A DNA stretch of 64,000 bases from Mycobacterium numidiamassiliense (GTDB lineage: Bacteria; Actinomycetota; Actinomycetes; Mycobacteriales; Mycobacteriaceae): assembly GCF_900157365.1 (NCBI RefSeq), contig NZ_FUEZ01000003.1, forward strand, positions 496,001 through 560,000. Direction: 5' to 3'. Positions within the stretch are counted from its first letter, which is position 1. Each line of letters starts with the position of its first letter. Under the pieces are notes generated by a model. The model searched no databases. It saw only the letters and a list, made by a program, of their open reading frames with translations, and was not told where the DNA came from. Positions 9,014 through 16,958 of the stretch are shown in pieces. Both the position numbers and the translations under genes were made by a program.

Positions 9014-10126
9014 CTAGTTGGTGATCTTGGCGATCTGAGCGTCGGACAACACCGACACCGCCTTCGGCAGCGGCCGGACGAAGATGTGCGGCTTCTGCAT
9101 GAACCGTGCGGTGCTCCCGCCGTTCACCGCCCAGTGCAGAAAGGCCTGCATCGTCTGTGCCGTCGCTGGATCCTTCTGCTTGCTGTAGACGATCGCGTAC
9201 TCGTAGTTGATGATCGGGTACCCGTCAGCGGCAGGACTGTTGACCAGCGAAATCGCCTCATTCGCAGGGGTTTGCGTGGCCAAGCCCGCGGCCGCGGCAT
9301 CAACGCTTTGGGCGTCGGGCAGCTCGTAATTGCCGGCGGCGTTGCACAACTGGGCTTCGCCCAGTCCCTGCTGCGCCGCGTCGTCGTTGAAGCGGGTACC
9401 GATATAGGCGACGCAGCCCAGGGAATGCGCACAGCCGCCCAACATGCCGGCCTGGCCCGCGACGCCGCTCACCCCGACGGCGCCCTGAGTCGCGGGAAAG
9501 TCGACTCGGGTGCCAAAGCCGGGCGCCTTGCCCCACCCGTCAGGGTCTTGCCTGGACAGATATTGGGTGAACTCGAAGGTGTCACTGCTCGGACCGTCGG
9601 AACGGTGCAGCGGGATCACCGGGGTGGCCGGCAGGTCTATGCCCGGGTTGAGGGCCGTGATTTGCGGGTCGTTCCAGGCTTTGACGGATCCCTGGTACAT
9701 GGCTGCCAGCACCTTGCCGTTGAGCTTGAGATGGTCGGTGAGACCAGGCAGGTTGTAGTCCACCCGCACCGAGGAAATGGCCATCGCGATGTTCATCAGG
9801 CCCGGATGTGCGGCCGTATCAGCGTCGGACAGGTAGGCGCCGGAGGCGCCGATATTCACCGTGCCGTCGGCGGCCCTGGCGACCCCGACCCCGGATAGGG
9901 CGCTCTGGGTATTGATTGTCACGTTCGGGTGATTCAGCTCGTAGGTGCGCGCCCACACCTCCATCATCGGGAAGAGATTGTTGGAACCGGTCTCCGACAG
10001 CGTCACGGCGGACGTCGCCGGCTCGGTCGCGATGCCCCCCGGGCTGGACGAACCACTCGTCGAGGTCGACCCGCACGCTGCTGCGAACAGCATTACCGGC
10101 ACGGCAAGACCCACACGAGTTTTCAT
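9014..10126 (-). CDS. pstS: PstS-type phosphate ABC transporter substrate-binding lipoprotein
   Basis: A 370-residue protein with a signal peptide and lipobox (VPVMLFAAACGS, lipidated Cys ~18). It has the phosphate-binding fold typical of PstS: ETGSNNLFPMMEVWA near the start of the mature protein, SGVGVARAADGTVNIGAS, and HRSDGPSSDTFEFTQYLS, which supplies the phosphate-contacting Ser/Arg/Asp/Thr positions in the family. No pstC, pstA or pstB lies nearby, so it must work with a transporter encoded elsewhere or act as a sensor. It is the first gene of an operon with the two NHL lipoproteins; in M. tuberculosis pstS2 likewise precedes pknD, whose sensor is an NHL propeller. Confidence 0.93.
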   Translation of the reverse strand: MKTRVGLAVPVMLFAAACGSTSTSGSSSPGGIATEPATSAVTLSETGSNNLFPMMEVWARTYELNHPNVTINTQSALSGVGVARAADGTVNIGASGAYLSDADTAAHPGLMNIAMAISSVRVDYNLPGLTDHLKLNGKVLAAMYQGSVKAWNDPQITALNPGIDLPATPVIPLHRSDGPSSDTFEFTQYLSRQDPDGWGKAPGFGTRVDFPATQGAVGVSGVAGQAGMLGGCAHSLGCVAYIGTRFNDDAAQQGLGEAQLCNAAGNYELPDAQSVDAAAAGLATQTPANEAISLVNSPAADGYPIINYEYAIVYSKQKDPATAQTMQAFLHWAVNGGSTARFMQKPHIFVRPLPKAVSVLSDAQIAKITN

Positions 10127-10435
10127 CGACCCTCCCTGCTAGCTTTCCGCTGTCTGTCGGACGACCCCACAACCACGACATCGACGAGCCCGGGAACACT
10201 ATCGCAGGTCTGCACCTCGGCCGCAGGGAACGGCAGCCGCCGGTTCGCCGGGGTTATCCACGCGCCGTGCTGCTACGCCTAGAACGTCACATCCCTTGAG
10301 GCTTGAGAGCGAGAGGGATTCGCTTACGCCGCCGACTAACAGGGCGGCGTCCAGCCGTCGGGGCTTACCCGATGCCTGCGTAAAAATAGCGGGAATGACC
10401 CACGACATCAGCCTGCGCAGCCAGATTGTGTGCGC
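10127..10435. other. Intergenic region upstream of pstS
   Basis: About 309 bp with no convincing coding sequence. It should contain the promoter of the pstS-NHL-NHL operon (transcribed leftwards). A short perfect GC stem (10327-10333 with 10343-10349, loop of 9) is the only clear structure; it lacks a T-run, so I do not call it a terminator. Confidence 0.5.
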
Positions 10436-10645
10436 TCATAGCAGCCCCTCGGGATCATGGCGGGACGCATCGTCGTGCTCGCTGCGGGTCAGGCCGTAGT
10501 CGGAGATCGCCGAAATATAACGCTTGGCAGCCTCGAGCTTTGCGTGATCGTCGTCAGGGCCGGCGTGGAGGACCAGCTCGATGAGCTGTATTAGCTCCTT
10601 GGCAGCGATGTCATGCAGCTCGGCCAGCTGCCTCTGCTCAGCCAT
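10436..10645 (-). CDS. Small acidic helical protein, unknown function
   Basis: A 69-residue frame starting at ATG 10645, preceded by an AGAGAGGA Shine-Dalgarno at good spacing. The product is mostly predicted helix, charged, with no signal peptide or membrane span: it begins MAEQRQLAELHDIAAKELIQ and ends DDASRHDPEGLL. I do not recognise the family. It sits in the accessory insertion between the DUF2342 gene and its neighbour. Support is the ribosome-binding site and plausible amino-acid composition only. Confidence 0.5.
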   Translation of the reverse strand: MAEQRQLAELHDIAAKELIQLIELVLHAGPDDDHAKLEAAKRYISAISDYGLTRSEHDDASRHDPEGLL

Positions 10646-10756
10646 GGTGAATCCTCTCTTTACCAGCCCGCGAAAGCGGTCGTGGCCTCATTGTCCCTGA
10701 GTCCGCCAGAACCACCAGTGAACAATCTGCGGTGCTGCGGGAAGAGCGCTCTGCCG

Positions 10757-10895
10757 CAACCTCGCGGCAGGGCCGGCCGAGGTTTCGGCGGTTCTGTGGA
10801 TAACCGCACAGGCCGACCCACGAGGCGTGGCACCGTCAGGACTCCTGCCGGCCACGTCCCTGTATATGCTGGACCCGGCGCTGCCGGTCAAGTGA
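10757..10895 (+). pseudogene. Remnant of the TOMM-like gene 5' end (with some upstream sequence)
   Basis: The stretch around 10857-10895 reads TSLYMLDPALPV, then stops, and matches PSLYALDPALPV at the start of the intact TOMM-like gene at 11763. The resemblance extends upstream: GGCAGGGCCGGCCGAGG followed by TCTGTGGA here parallels GGCGGGCCCCGCGAAGG and CCTGTGGA at about 11686-11720. The fragment has no intact start and ends after a few codons, so it is a broken duplicate. The rest of 10646-11203 shows no coding sequence that I can support. Confidence 0.6.
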
Positions 10896-11203
10896 CGCCC
10901 GGCACGCGTCGATCGCATCCGGCGGACAGCAGGAAGCAGCCGTCCGATCCGTGAGATTGCAACCGCAACCGGGAATCCCAACGCCGTGACATCCTCACCC
11001 CCGGCCCAGCAAGCTGCCGCCGTCGCGGTCGGCTCGAACAACGAAACGCTAGCGCTCACAACATAATTTGCGCGCTGTTCACGGCATCGTTGCAAAGTCG
11101 ACGGGCAGCGTGGGTAATCGCGCGCAAAGGTCGATCGCATCGGCCCGATGCACCAGGCCAGGAACGCGATGCTGGCCGCCGACGAAAGATCGAGGTGAAG
11201 GCA

Positions 11204-11437
11204 ATGCGCAAACGACCGATCATCGCTGCAGGATCGGCGCTAGTGGCCCTCGCGTTCGGTGCGGGAATCGCGCACGCCGATCCGGACCCGAACGATCCCG
11301 GCGAAACGCGCAACTGGCCCTGTGGATACACGTTCGGACCAGTAAATACGCACGCGCCAATAGGAACGATCATGGCATGGCGTTACGCACGGCCGTGTCC
11401 ACCGCCGCCCGCACCGGCGCCCGCACCGGCTGAATAA
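11204..11437 (+). CDS. Small secreted protein with Pro/Ala-rich tail
   Basis: A 77-residue protein starting at ATG 11204 behind a strong GAGGTGAAGG ribosome-binding site. Residues 1-25 are a classical signal peptide (MRKRPIIAAGSALVALAFGA, then GIAHA), with cleavage expected after AHA. The mature ~52 residues have two cysteines, in NWPCGY and ARPCPP, suggesting one disulfide, and finish in a PPPPAPAPAPAE tail. Mycobacteria encode many such short exported proteins of unknown function. It lies between the two duplicated gene fragments of the accessory region. Confidence 0.75.
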   Translation: MRKRPIIAAGSALVALAFGAGIAHADPDPNDPGETRNWPCGYTFGPVNTHAPIGTIMAWRYARPCPPPPAPAPAPAE

Positions 11438-11532
11438 CACTGACGGTCACGGCCAGTTCAAGGTTGACGGCAACGTCCGGGCTCATGATCCTCGACGGCG
11501 TTCCGGCACCCGGTGCAATCGCCGAGAACGGC

Positions 11533-11727
11533 GTGACCCAGGCCGGTGTCGATGCCCGCGATGCGATGTGGCAGGACCCTGACCTACTGCCCGATTCGGA
11601 GGATCTCGACGATCCGGCCGCGTCCATCGACCGCGTCATCGGCGGCGACACCAGCGGGATCGCCGAGTTCGAGCGCGACGCCGATGGCGGGCCCCGCGAA
11701 GGTGCTGTCGGCCCTGTGGACAGCTGA
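11533..11727 (+). pseudogene. Remnant duplicate of the DUF2342 gene 3' end
   Basis: In frame, this reads GVDARDAMWQDPDLLPDSED, then DLDDPAASIDRVIGGDTSGI, nearly identical to the C-terminus of the intact DUF2342 protein (GVDARDAVWQHPDLLPGADD, then DLDEPASFIDRIIGGDTSGI). DNA identity is evident by eye across about 125 bp. The similarity is lost after GDTSGI and the frame closes at 11727. There is no metallopeptidase core, so it is a truncated copy, even though an ATG-started frame (from 11464) could in principle still be translated. Confidence 0.75.
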
Positions 11728-11762
11728 ATCACCCTGCGTGACGGCCGTGGCACAGTGCTGGG

Positions 11763-12623
11763 ATGGCGCAGCCCACGCCGTCCCTATATGCGCTGGACCC
11801 GGCGCTGCCGGTGCTGCTGCGGCCCGACGGCGCGGTGCAAGTGGGCTGGGATCCACGCCGGGCCGTGCTGGTCCGTCCACCGGGCGGCCTGCCCGCAACG
11901 GAGTTGGCCACGCTGTTGCGGTCGATGCGATCACCGATGGCGATCGGCGAACTGCAGCGACAAGCCATCGATCGCGGCTTGCGCGACGCCGACGGCCTGA
12001 CGCACCTCGTCGCCCGGCTGGTCAGCGCGGGCGTCGCGACACGCGGCCGCCGCCAAGCCGGCGGCCGGGCGGCCTCGATTCGGGTGCACGGCCGCGGCCC
12101 GCTGTCGGACCTGCTCGTCGAGTCGCTGCGCTGCTCGGGGGCCCGCATCGCACACAGCAGCCAACCGCACGCCGCGATCTCCCGCGGCGGCGTGGATTTG
12201 GTGGTGCTGGCCGACTACCTCATCGCCGACCCGCGCCTGGTCCGCGACCTGCACAGCCAGGGCGTCCCGCATCTGGCCGTGCGGGTACGCGACGGCACCG
12301 GACTAGTCGGGCCACTCGTCATACCAGGAGTGACCTCGTGCCTGGGTTGTGCGGATCTACATCGCAGCGACCGCGATGCCGCGTGGCCTGCCATCGCCGC
12401 CCAGCTGCGCGAGACCGTCGGCGTGGCCGACCGGGCCACCGTGCTGGCGACCGCGGCATTGGCGCTCAGCCAGATCAACCGGGTCATCGCCGCGGTGCGC
12501 GGTCAACAGGAGGTGCCCGATCCCGGGCCGCCGCAGGCACTCAACGCCACTCTGGAGTTCGACCTCAGGAGTGGCACCATCGTCGCCCGGCAGTGGACGA
12601 GGCACCCGTCGTGCTCCTGCTGA
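11763..12623 (+). CDS. TOMM leader-peptide-binding / E1-like family protein (Rv3196-like)
   Basis: A 286-residue protein starting at ATG 11763. It resembles the leader-binding/cyclodehydratase-partner proteins of thiazole/oxazole-modified peptide (TOMM) systems: an N-terminal winged-helix-like region (SLYALDPALPVLLRPDGAVQ), a Rossmann-like middle part (VDLVVLADYLIADPRLV), and a probable zinc site built from CLGC (near residue 198) plus CSC at the extreme C-terminus. No YcaO cyclodehydratase, dehydrogenase or obvious precursor peptide lies beside it, so a RiPP role is unproven. It precedes the AarF kinase gene on the same strand, as in other mycobacteria. Confidence 0.8.
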   Translation: MAQPTPSLYALDPALPVLLRPDGAVQVGWDPRRAVLVRPPGGLPATELATLLRSMRSPMAIGELQRQAIDRGLRDADGLTHLVARLVSAGVATRGRRQAGGRAASIRVHGRGPLSDLLVESLRCSGARIAHSSQPHAAISRGGVDLVVLADYLIADPRLVRDLHSQGVPHLAVRVRDGTGLVGPLVIPGVTSCLGCADLHRSDRDAAWPAIAAQLRETVGVADRATVLATAALALSQINRVIAAVRGQQEVPDPGPPQALNATLEFDLRSGTIVARQWTRHPSCSC

Positions 12624-12682
12624 GGTCCACTGTTACCCAGATCAATCCCGCGACTGACCACCGGTCGTGGATGATGGGGGTT

Positions 12683-14011
12683 GTGTCAGACATCAAACGG
12701 GGGCGGGCAGCGCGCAACGCCAAGCTGGCCAGCATTCCGGTCGGCTTCGCCGGCCGGGCAGCGTTGGGCTTCGGCAAGCGGCTGACCGGCAAGTCAAAGG
12801 ACGAAGTGCAGGCTGAGCTGCTGGAGAAGGCGGCCAACCAGCTGTTCACCGTGCTGGGCGAGCTCAAGGGCGGCGCGATGAAGGTCGGCCAGGCCCTGTC
12901 GGTGATGGAAGCCGCGATTCCCGACGAGTTCGGCGAGCCCTACCGCGACGCGCTGACCAAACTGCAGAAGGACGCCCCGCCGCTGGCCGCCGAGAAGGTG
13001 CACCGGGTGCTCGACGCGCAGCTGGGCACCAAGTGGCGCGGCCGCTTCACCTCTTTCGACGACACCCCGGTGGCCTCGGCCAGCATCGGCCAGGTGCACA
13101 AGGCGATCTGGTCGGACGGCCGCGAAGTGGCCGTCAAGATCCAGTACCCGGGAGCCGACGAGGCCCTGCGCGCCGACCTCAAGACCATGCAGCGGCTGGT
13201 CGGGGTGTTCAAGCAGCTCTCACCGGGCGCCGACGTCGAAGGCGTGGTCGACGAGCTGATCGAGCGCACCGAGATGGAGCTCGATTACCGGCTAGAGGCC
13301 GACAACCAGCGTGCGTTCGCCAAGGCGTATCGCGACCACCCCCACTTCACCGTGCCCAAGGTCGTTGCCAGCGCGCCCAAGGTGGTGATCCAGGAGTGGA
13401 TCGAGGGCGTGCCGATGGCCGAGATCATCCGCGATGGCACCCCCGACCAACGCGACCTGATCGGCACCCGGCTCCTCGAGCTCACCTTCGACGCGCCGCA
13501 GCGGTTGCAGATGCTGCACGGTGACGCCCATCCCGGCAACTTCATGTTGATGCCCGACGACAAGATGGGCGTCATCGACTTCGGGGCCGTGGCGCCGCTG
13601 CCCGGTGGTTTGCCGACCGAGCTCGGGATGATGATTCGGCTGGCCCGCGACAAGAACTACGACCTGCTGCTGCCGACGATGGAGAAGGCCGGGTTCATCC
13701 AGAAGGGCGGGCAGGTGTCCGTGCGCGACATCGACGAGATGCTGCGCCAGTACGTCGAGCCGATCGAGGTCGATGTCTTCCACTACACCCGTAAGTGGCT
13801 GCAGAAGCTGAGCACTGTGGAGATCGACAAATCGGTGTCGCAGATCAGGACGGCCCGGCAGATGGACCTACCACCCAAGCTGGTGATCCCGATGCGGGTG
13901 ATCATGTCGGTGGCCGCGATCCTCTGCCAGCTCGACGCGCATGTGCCGATCAAGAGGCTGTCCGAAGAACTCGTCCCCGGATTCGCCGAGCCCGACGCCG
14001 CGGCTCTTTAG
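12683..14011 (+). CDS. AarF/ABC1/UbiB family atypical protein kinase
   Basis: A 442-residue protein of the ABC1 (UbiB/ADCK) family. The family-specific KxGQ motif is present (GGAMKVGQALSVME, near residue 75), as are the alanine-rich nucleotide loop (VASASIGQVHKA), the lysine in VAVKIQYPG, the catalytic HGDAHPGN and the metal-binding DFG (VIDFGAV). Such proteins bind ATP and support isoprenoid-lipid or quinone metabolism; the role in mycobacteria is not settled. The start chosen is GTG 12683 (MSDIKRGR); an ATG at 12671 would add four residues. Frames open further upstream only because of GC bias. Confidence 0.9.
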   Translation: MSDIKRGRAARNAKLASIPVGFAGRAALGFGKRLTGKSKDEVQAELLEKAANQLFTVLGELKGGAMKVGQALSVMEAAIPDEFGEPYRDALTKLQKDAPPLAAEKVHRVLDAQLGTKWRGRFTSFDDTPVASASIGQVHKAIWSDGREVAVKIQYPGADEALRADLKTMQRLVGVFKQLSPGADVEGVVDELIERTEMELDYRLEADNQRAFAKAYRDHPHFTVPKVVASAPKVVIQEWIEGVPMAEIIRDGTPDQRDLIGTRLLELTFDAPQRLQMLHGDAHPGNFMLMPDDKMGVIDFGAVAPLPGGLPTELGMMIRLARDKNYDLLLPTMEKAGFIQKGGQVSVRDIDEMLRQYVEPIEVDVFHYTRKWLQKLSTVEIDKSVSQIRTARQMDLPPKLVIPMRVIMSVAAILCQLDAHVPIKRLSEELVPGFAEPDAAAL

Positions 14012-14068
14012 TCCCATCAGGTGGCTATCCCGTCAGGCGGCTTAGTCCCATCAGGCGGCTATCCCGTC
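14007..14068. repeat. 34-bp tandem duplication at the aarF/whiB7 convergence
   Basis: The 28-nt sequence beginning TTAGTCCCATCAGG occurs at 14007-14034 and, with two changes, at 14041-14068, a period of 34 bp. The second copy holds the last codons and stop of whiB7; the first overlaps the stop of the AarF gene. It looks like a local slippage duplication of the whiB7 3' end. Confidence 0.8.
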
Positions 14069-14320
14069 CTTGCGGGGCCGTCCGCGCGGGCGTTTGTAGG
14101 CCAACACCGAGCCCTGCTCGATGATCTCGCCGCCCCACACGCCCCAGGGTTCGGCGCGTTCGAGCGCGTCGGCCAGGCAGCGCCGACGGACCGGGCAGCT
14201 CGCGCAGAGGGCCTTGGCCCGTTCCAGGTCGGCGGGGGTCTCGGCGAACCACAGGTTGGGATCGCCGACGTGGCACGGCAACACCGGCCGCGTCTGTCTA
14301 GGGACTGTCGATGCCGACAT
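14051..14320 (-). CDS. whiB7: WhiB7 redox-responsive transcriptional activator of antibiotic resistance
   Basis: An 89-residue WhiB protein starting at ATG 14320, with AGGAAGCAGG upstream. Cys16, Cys39, Cys42 and Cys48 form the 4Fe-4S site (C...CxxC...C); the turn EPWGVWGG binds the principal sigma factor, and the C-terminal RGRPRKDG is the AT-hook specific to WhiB7. In mycobacteria WhiB7 induces intrinsic resistance genes after ribosome-targeting stress. The long 5' region carries an autoregulated-type promoter, a leader peptide and an attenuator (listed separately). It lies downstream of uvrD2 on the same strand but has its own promoter. Confidence 0.97.
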   Translation of the reverse strand: MSASTVPRQTRPVLPCHVGDPNLWFAETPADLERAKALCASCPVRRRCLADALERAEPWGVWGGEIIEQGSVLAYKRPRGRPRKDGIAA

Positions 14321-14401
14321 GAACTGCGCACCTGCTTCCTGGTTGGGTGTCCTTCTGCGGTGATCCGGACCAGGTAGCGGGCTTCGAAAAACTGAAGACC
14401 C

Positions 14402-14445
14402 AAAAACTGTGGCCACGGATCCTTGTGACTTCGGGTCCGTGGCCA
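14402..14445 (-). terminator. Attenuator (intrinsic terminator) in the whiB7 leader
   Basis: On the minus strand a perfect 10-bp stem TGGCCACGGA/TCCGTGGCCA (14436-14445 with 14410-14419), extended past one mismatch by two GC pairs, is followed after three bases by T5 (14402-14406). It lies about 80 nt before the whiB7 start and 18 nt after the leader-peptide stop, the geometry of transcription attenuation described for whiB7. Confidence 0.88.
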
Positions 14446-14463
14446 TGTGGTGTAGCGGGGTAG

Positions 14464-14613
14464 TTAGGTGAGACCCCAATCCACGGACGCGTCAGTCGCG
14501 GCGGCGGCGCGATGCTTACGCGCGGCCGCCGGCACGGCGGCGTGGGCGGCATGGGCGGTTGCCACGGTCAGCACCGTGCCGGCCACGCGTACACCAAAGA
14601 CGGTGTCGATCAT
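14464..14613 (-). CDS. whiB7 leader peptide (upstream ORF)
   Basis: A 49-codon frame starting at ATG 14613 behind an excellent GAGGAGG Shine-Dalgarno 8-9 nt upstream. The peptide begins MIDTVFGVRVAG and ends ATDASVDWGLT, Ala-rich with a basic ARKHR segment. Its stop at 14464 is directly followed by the attenuator hairpin. In mycobacteria, translation of a whiB7 upstream ORF couples ribosome stalling to read-through into whiB7; position and ribosome-binding site fit that role here. The peptide itself probably has no separate function. Confidence 0.82.
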   Translation of the reverse strand: MIDTVFGVRVAGTVLTVATAHAAHAAVPAAARKHRAAAATDASVDWGLT

Positions 14614-14675
14614 CGCGGCCACCTCCTCACGCCTGCGCACGCCAGCTCCCGCCGGCACGCCAAATGGATACTTCG

Positions 14676-14713
14676 AGAGTAAAGGGTAGCCCCAGGTGGA
14701 GACAAACGATTTT
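14676..14713 (-). promoter_or_regulatory. whiB7 promoter with WhiB7-type AT-rich site
   Basis: Read on the minus strand: AAAAT (14709-14713), 3 bp, -35 TTGTCT (14700-14705), an 18-bp spacer, -10 TACTCT (14676-14681). An AT-rich block 3 bp before the -35 is the known mark of WhiB7-activated promoters, so autoregulation is expected. It starts only 20 bp after the uvrD2 stop and implies a leader of about 350 nt. Confidence 0.8.
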
Positions 14714-14732
14714 CTGACCTGCGCGTTTGCCG

Positions 14733-16826
14733 TCAGCGCGCGCGAACCAGGTCCAACACATCGGGGCCGTACTGCTCGAGCTTGCGGGCACCGATGCCCG
14801 GGATCGCGATCAGGGCCGCCTCGTCGTCGGGAAGCAGCTCGGCGATCGCGATCAGGGTGTTGTCGGTGAAGACGACATAGGCAGGCACCTTCTGCTCCTT
14901 GGCGACGTCGAGCCGCCAGGCCTTGAGCCGGGTCAACAACCCCTCGTCGATGTCGGCCGAGCACGTCTCACACCGTCCAAGCATGATCGCCGCCGGAGTC
15001 GTCAGATCGTGGTTGCAGATCCGGCACCGCGTCTTGGCGCCCCGGCCGCGGCGGGCTTTGGTCGGCGCCGGGTCGGCGCGCGTCTGCGGTGCGATGCCGT
15101 TGAGGAATCGCGACGGCTTGCGGCTCTGCCGTCCGCCAGGACTCCGCGACAGCGCCCAGCTGAGCGCCAAATGCATTCGGGCCCTTGTGATTCCGACGTA
15201 GAGCAGTCGACGCTCCTCTTCGACGGGCTCGCTCTCGGCGCCGTGCGCCAGGGCGTGCGAGATGGGGAGCGTGCCGTCGGCCAATCCGACCAGGAACACC
15301 GCGTCCCACTCAAGTCCTTTGGCGGCGTGCAGTGAGGCCAGCGTAACGCCCTGCACCACGGGTGGATGGCGGGCGTCGGCTCGGTTTCGCAGCTCGGTGA
15401 CCAGTCCTAGAAAGTCCAGCTGCGGACGTTGCGCCACTTCGTCGTCGACCAACCCGGCCAGCGCGGTCAATGCCTCCCAGCGCTCCCGCGCCCGGGTGCC
15501 GACGGGTTCGGAGGCCGTCAACCCGAGGGGCTCCAGGATTTCCCGAACCAGCTCGGGCAACGGGCCCTCGGCACCGCGTTCGGCGGCGCGCTGCAGGGCC
15601 AGCAATGCCTGCTTGATTTCTTGGCGATTGAAGAAACCCTCGCCGCCGCGGACCTGATAGGCGATGCCCGCCTCGGTCAACGCTTCTTCGTAGATTTCGG
15701 ACTGCGCGTTGACGCGGTAGAGCACCGCGATTTCCGATGGCGCGGTGCCGGATTCGATGAGCCGCGCGATCGCCTTCGCGACCGCGGCGGCCTCGGCCGT
15801 TTCGTCGGGATGCTCATGGAACGACGGCGCCGGACCGGGCGCGCGCTGGCCCGACAGCTGCAGCTTGCTGCCGGCGACCCGGCCACGCGCCGCGGCGATC
15901 ACCTGGTTGGCCAGTGACACCACCTGCGGGGTGGACCGGTAGTCGCGCTCCAGACGCACCACCGTTGCGTCGGGGAATTGCCGGGAGAAGTCGAGCAGGA
16001 ACCGAGGCGAGGCGCCGGTGAACGAGTAGATGGTCTGGTTGGCGTCGCCGACGACGGTCAGGTCGTCTCGATCGCCCAGCCACGCCGAGAGCACCCGCTG
16101 CTGCAGCGGGGTGACGTCTTGGTACTCGTCGACGACGAAGCAGCGGTAGCGATCCCGGAACTCCTCGGCCACCGCGGCGTCGTTTTCGATCGCGGCCGCG
16201 GTGTGCAGCAGCAGGTCATCGAAGTCGAGCAGCGTGACCGATTCGTCGCGGACCTTGAGTGCCTCGTAGGCCGTGTAGATGTCGGCGATCTTCGCGGCGT
16301 CCATCGGGATGTCGCGGCCGGCGGCGGCCACCGCGCTCGGGTACTGCTCGGGGCTGATCAACGATGCCTTGGCCCATTCGATTTCGCCGGCCAGGTCGCG
16401 CACGTCGTCGGTGCCGACGTTGAGCCTGGTCCGGCTGGCCGCCCGGGCCACGACGGCGAACTTGCTGTCCAACAGCTGCCACCCGGTCTCCCCGACCACC
16501 CGCGGCCAGAAATAGCGCAGCTGTCGGTGCGCTGCCGCGTGGAAGGTGAGGGCCTGCACCGCGCCGACGCCCGCTTGCACAGTGGCGTCGAGCAGGCGCA
16601 GCCGCGAGCGCATCTCGCCCGCCGCGCGCTGGGTAAAGGTGACCGCCAGCACCTGGCCCGCCGCGACATGACCACTGGCGACGAGGTGGGCAATGCGGTG
16701 TGTGATGGTGCGCGTCTTGCCCGTGCCAGCGCCGGCCAGCACGCAGACCGGTCCGCGCGCAGCGAGCACGGCTTCGAGCTGCTCGTCGTCCAGTCCGGCG
16801 GTCAACGGGTCGGCGACCATCGGCAT
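14733..16826 (-). CDS. uvrD2: ATP-dependent DNA helicase UvrD2 (SF1, HRDC domain)
   Basis: A 697-residue superfamily 1A helicase: Q-motif and Walker A ([25 protein letters not shown]), Walker B VDEYQD, motif [13 protein letters not shown], motif [15 protein letters not shown] and motif [12 protein letters not shown]. After the motor come a four-cysteine element (CRICNHD...CETC, residues ~575-600) and a C-terminal HRDC domain, which together distinguish UvrD2 from UvrD1. The start chosen is ATG 16826, giving [14 protein letters not shown] 16835 and TTG 16856 lie upstream in frame. UvrD2 unwinds 3'-tailed DNA and is reported essential in M. tuberculosis. It is divergent from mrx1. Confidence 0.95.
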   Translation of the reverse strand: MPMVADPLTAGLDDEQLEAVLAARGPVCVLAGAGTGKTRTITHRIAHLVASGHVAAGQVLAVTFTQRAAGEMRSRLRLLDATVQAGVGAVQALTFHAAAHRQLRYFWPRVVGETGWQLLDSKFAVVARAASRTRLNVGTDDVRDLAGEIEWAKASLISPEQYPSAVAAAGRDIPMDAAKIADIYTAYEALKVRDESVTLLDFDDLLLHTAAAIENDAAVAEEFRDRYRCFVVDEYQDVTPLQQRVLSAWLGDRDDLTVVGDANQTIYSFTGASPRFLLDFSRQFPDATVVRLERDYRSTPQVVSLANQVIAAARGRVAGSKLQLSGQRAPGPAPSFHEHPDETAEAAAVAKAIARLIESGTAPSEIAVLYRVNAQSEIYEEALTEAGIAYQVRGGEGFFNRQEIKQALLALQRAAERGAEGPLPELVREILEPLGLTASEPVGTRARERWEALTALAGLVDDEVAQRPQLDFLGLVTELRNRADARHPPVVQGVTLASLHAAKGLEWDAVFLVGLADGTLPISHALAHGAESEPVEEERRLLYVGITRARMHLALSWALSRSPGGRQSRKPSRFLNGIAPQTRADPAPTKARRGRGAKTRCRICNHDLTTPAAIMLGRCETCSADIDEGLLTRLKAWRLDVAKEQKVPAYVVFTDNTLIAIAELLPDDEAALIAIPGIGARKLEQYGPDVLDLVRAR

Positions 16827-16958
16827 GGCGTCCATCTTGGCAGCGCTCACCGACAAACCCGGGCGCGTCGGCTTGCCGAGCGTGTCGCGGCCCTCCCCGC
16901 CACGCGGGCGGGCACCCGCAGCGTGGAATGCGTCGTTGCTCGACTACGTTTAGCGACT

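Noticed and set aside
8876-9898. 340-codon open frame opposite pstS
   Set aside because: Antisense shadow of pstS and of the NHL gene start; no ribosome-binding site and no recognisable fold.
10327-10349. GC hairpin as terminator upstream of pstS
   Set aside because: Seven-bp stem with a 9-nt loop, no T-run, and not placed after any gene; insufficient support.
10199-10408. Short open frame in the pstS upstream region
   Set aside because: No ribosome-binding site and no protein-like composition; left as intergenic.
11546-12670. N-terminal extension (375 codons) of the AarF kinase frame
   Set aside because: It runs out of frame through the DUF2342 remnant and the whole TOMM-like gene; the family starts at MSDIKRGR, so the extension is chance open frame.
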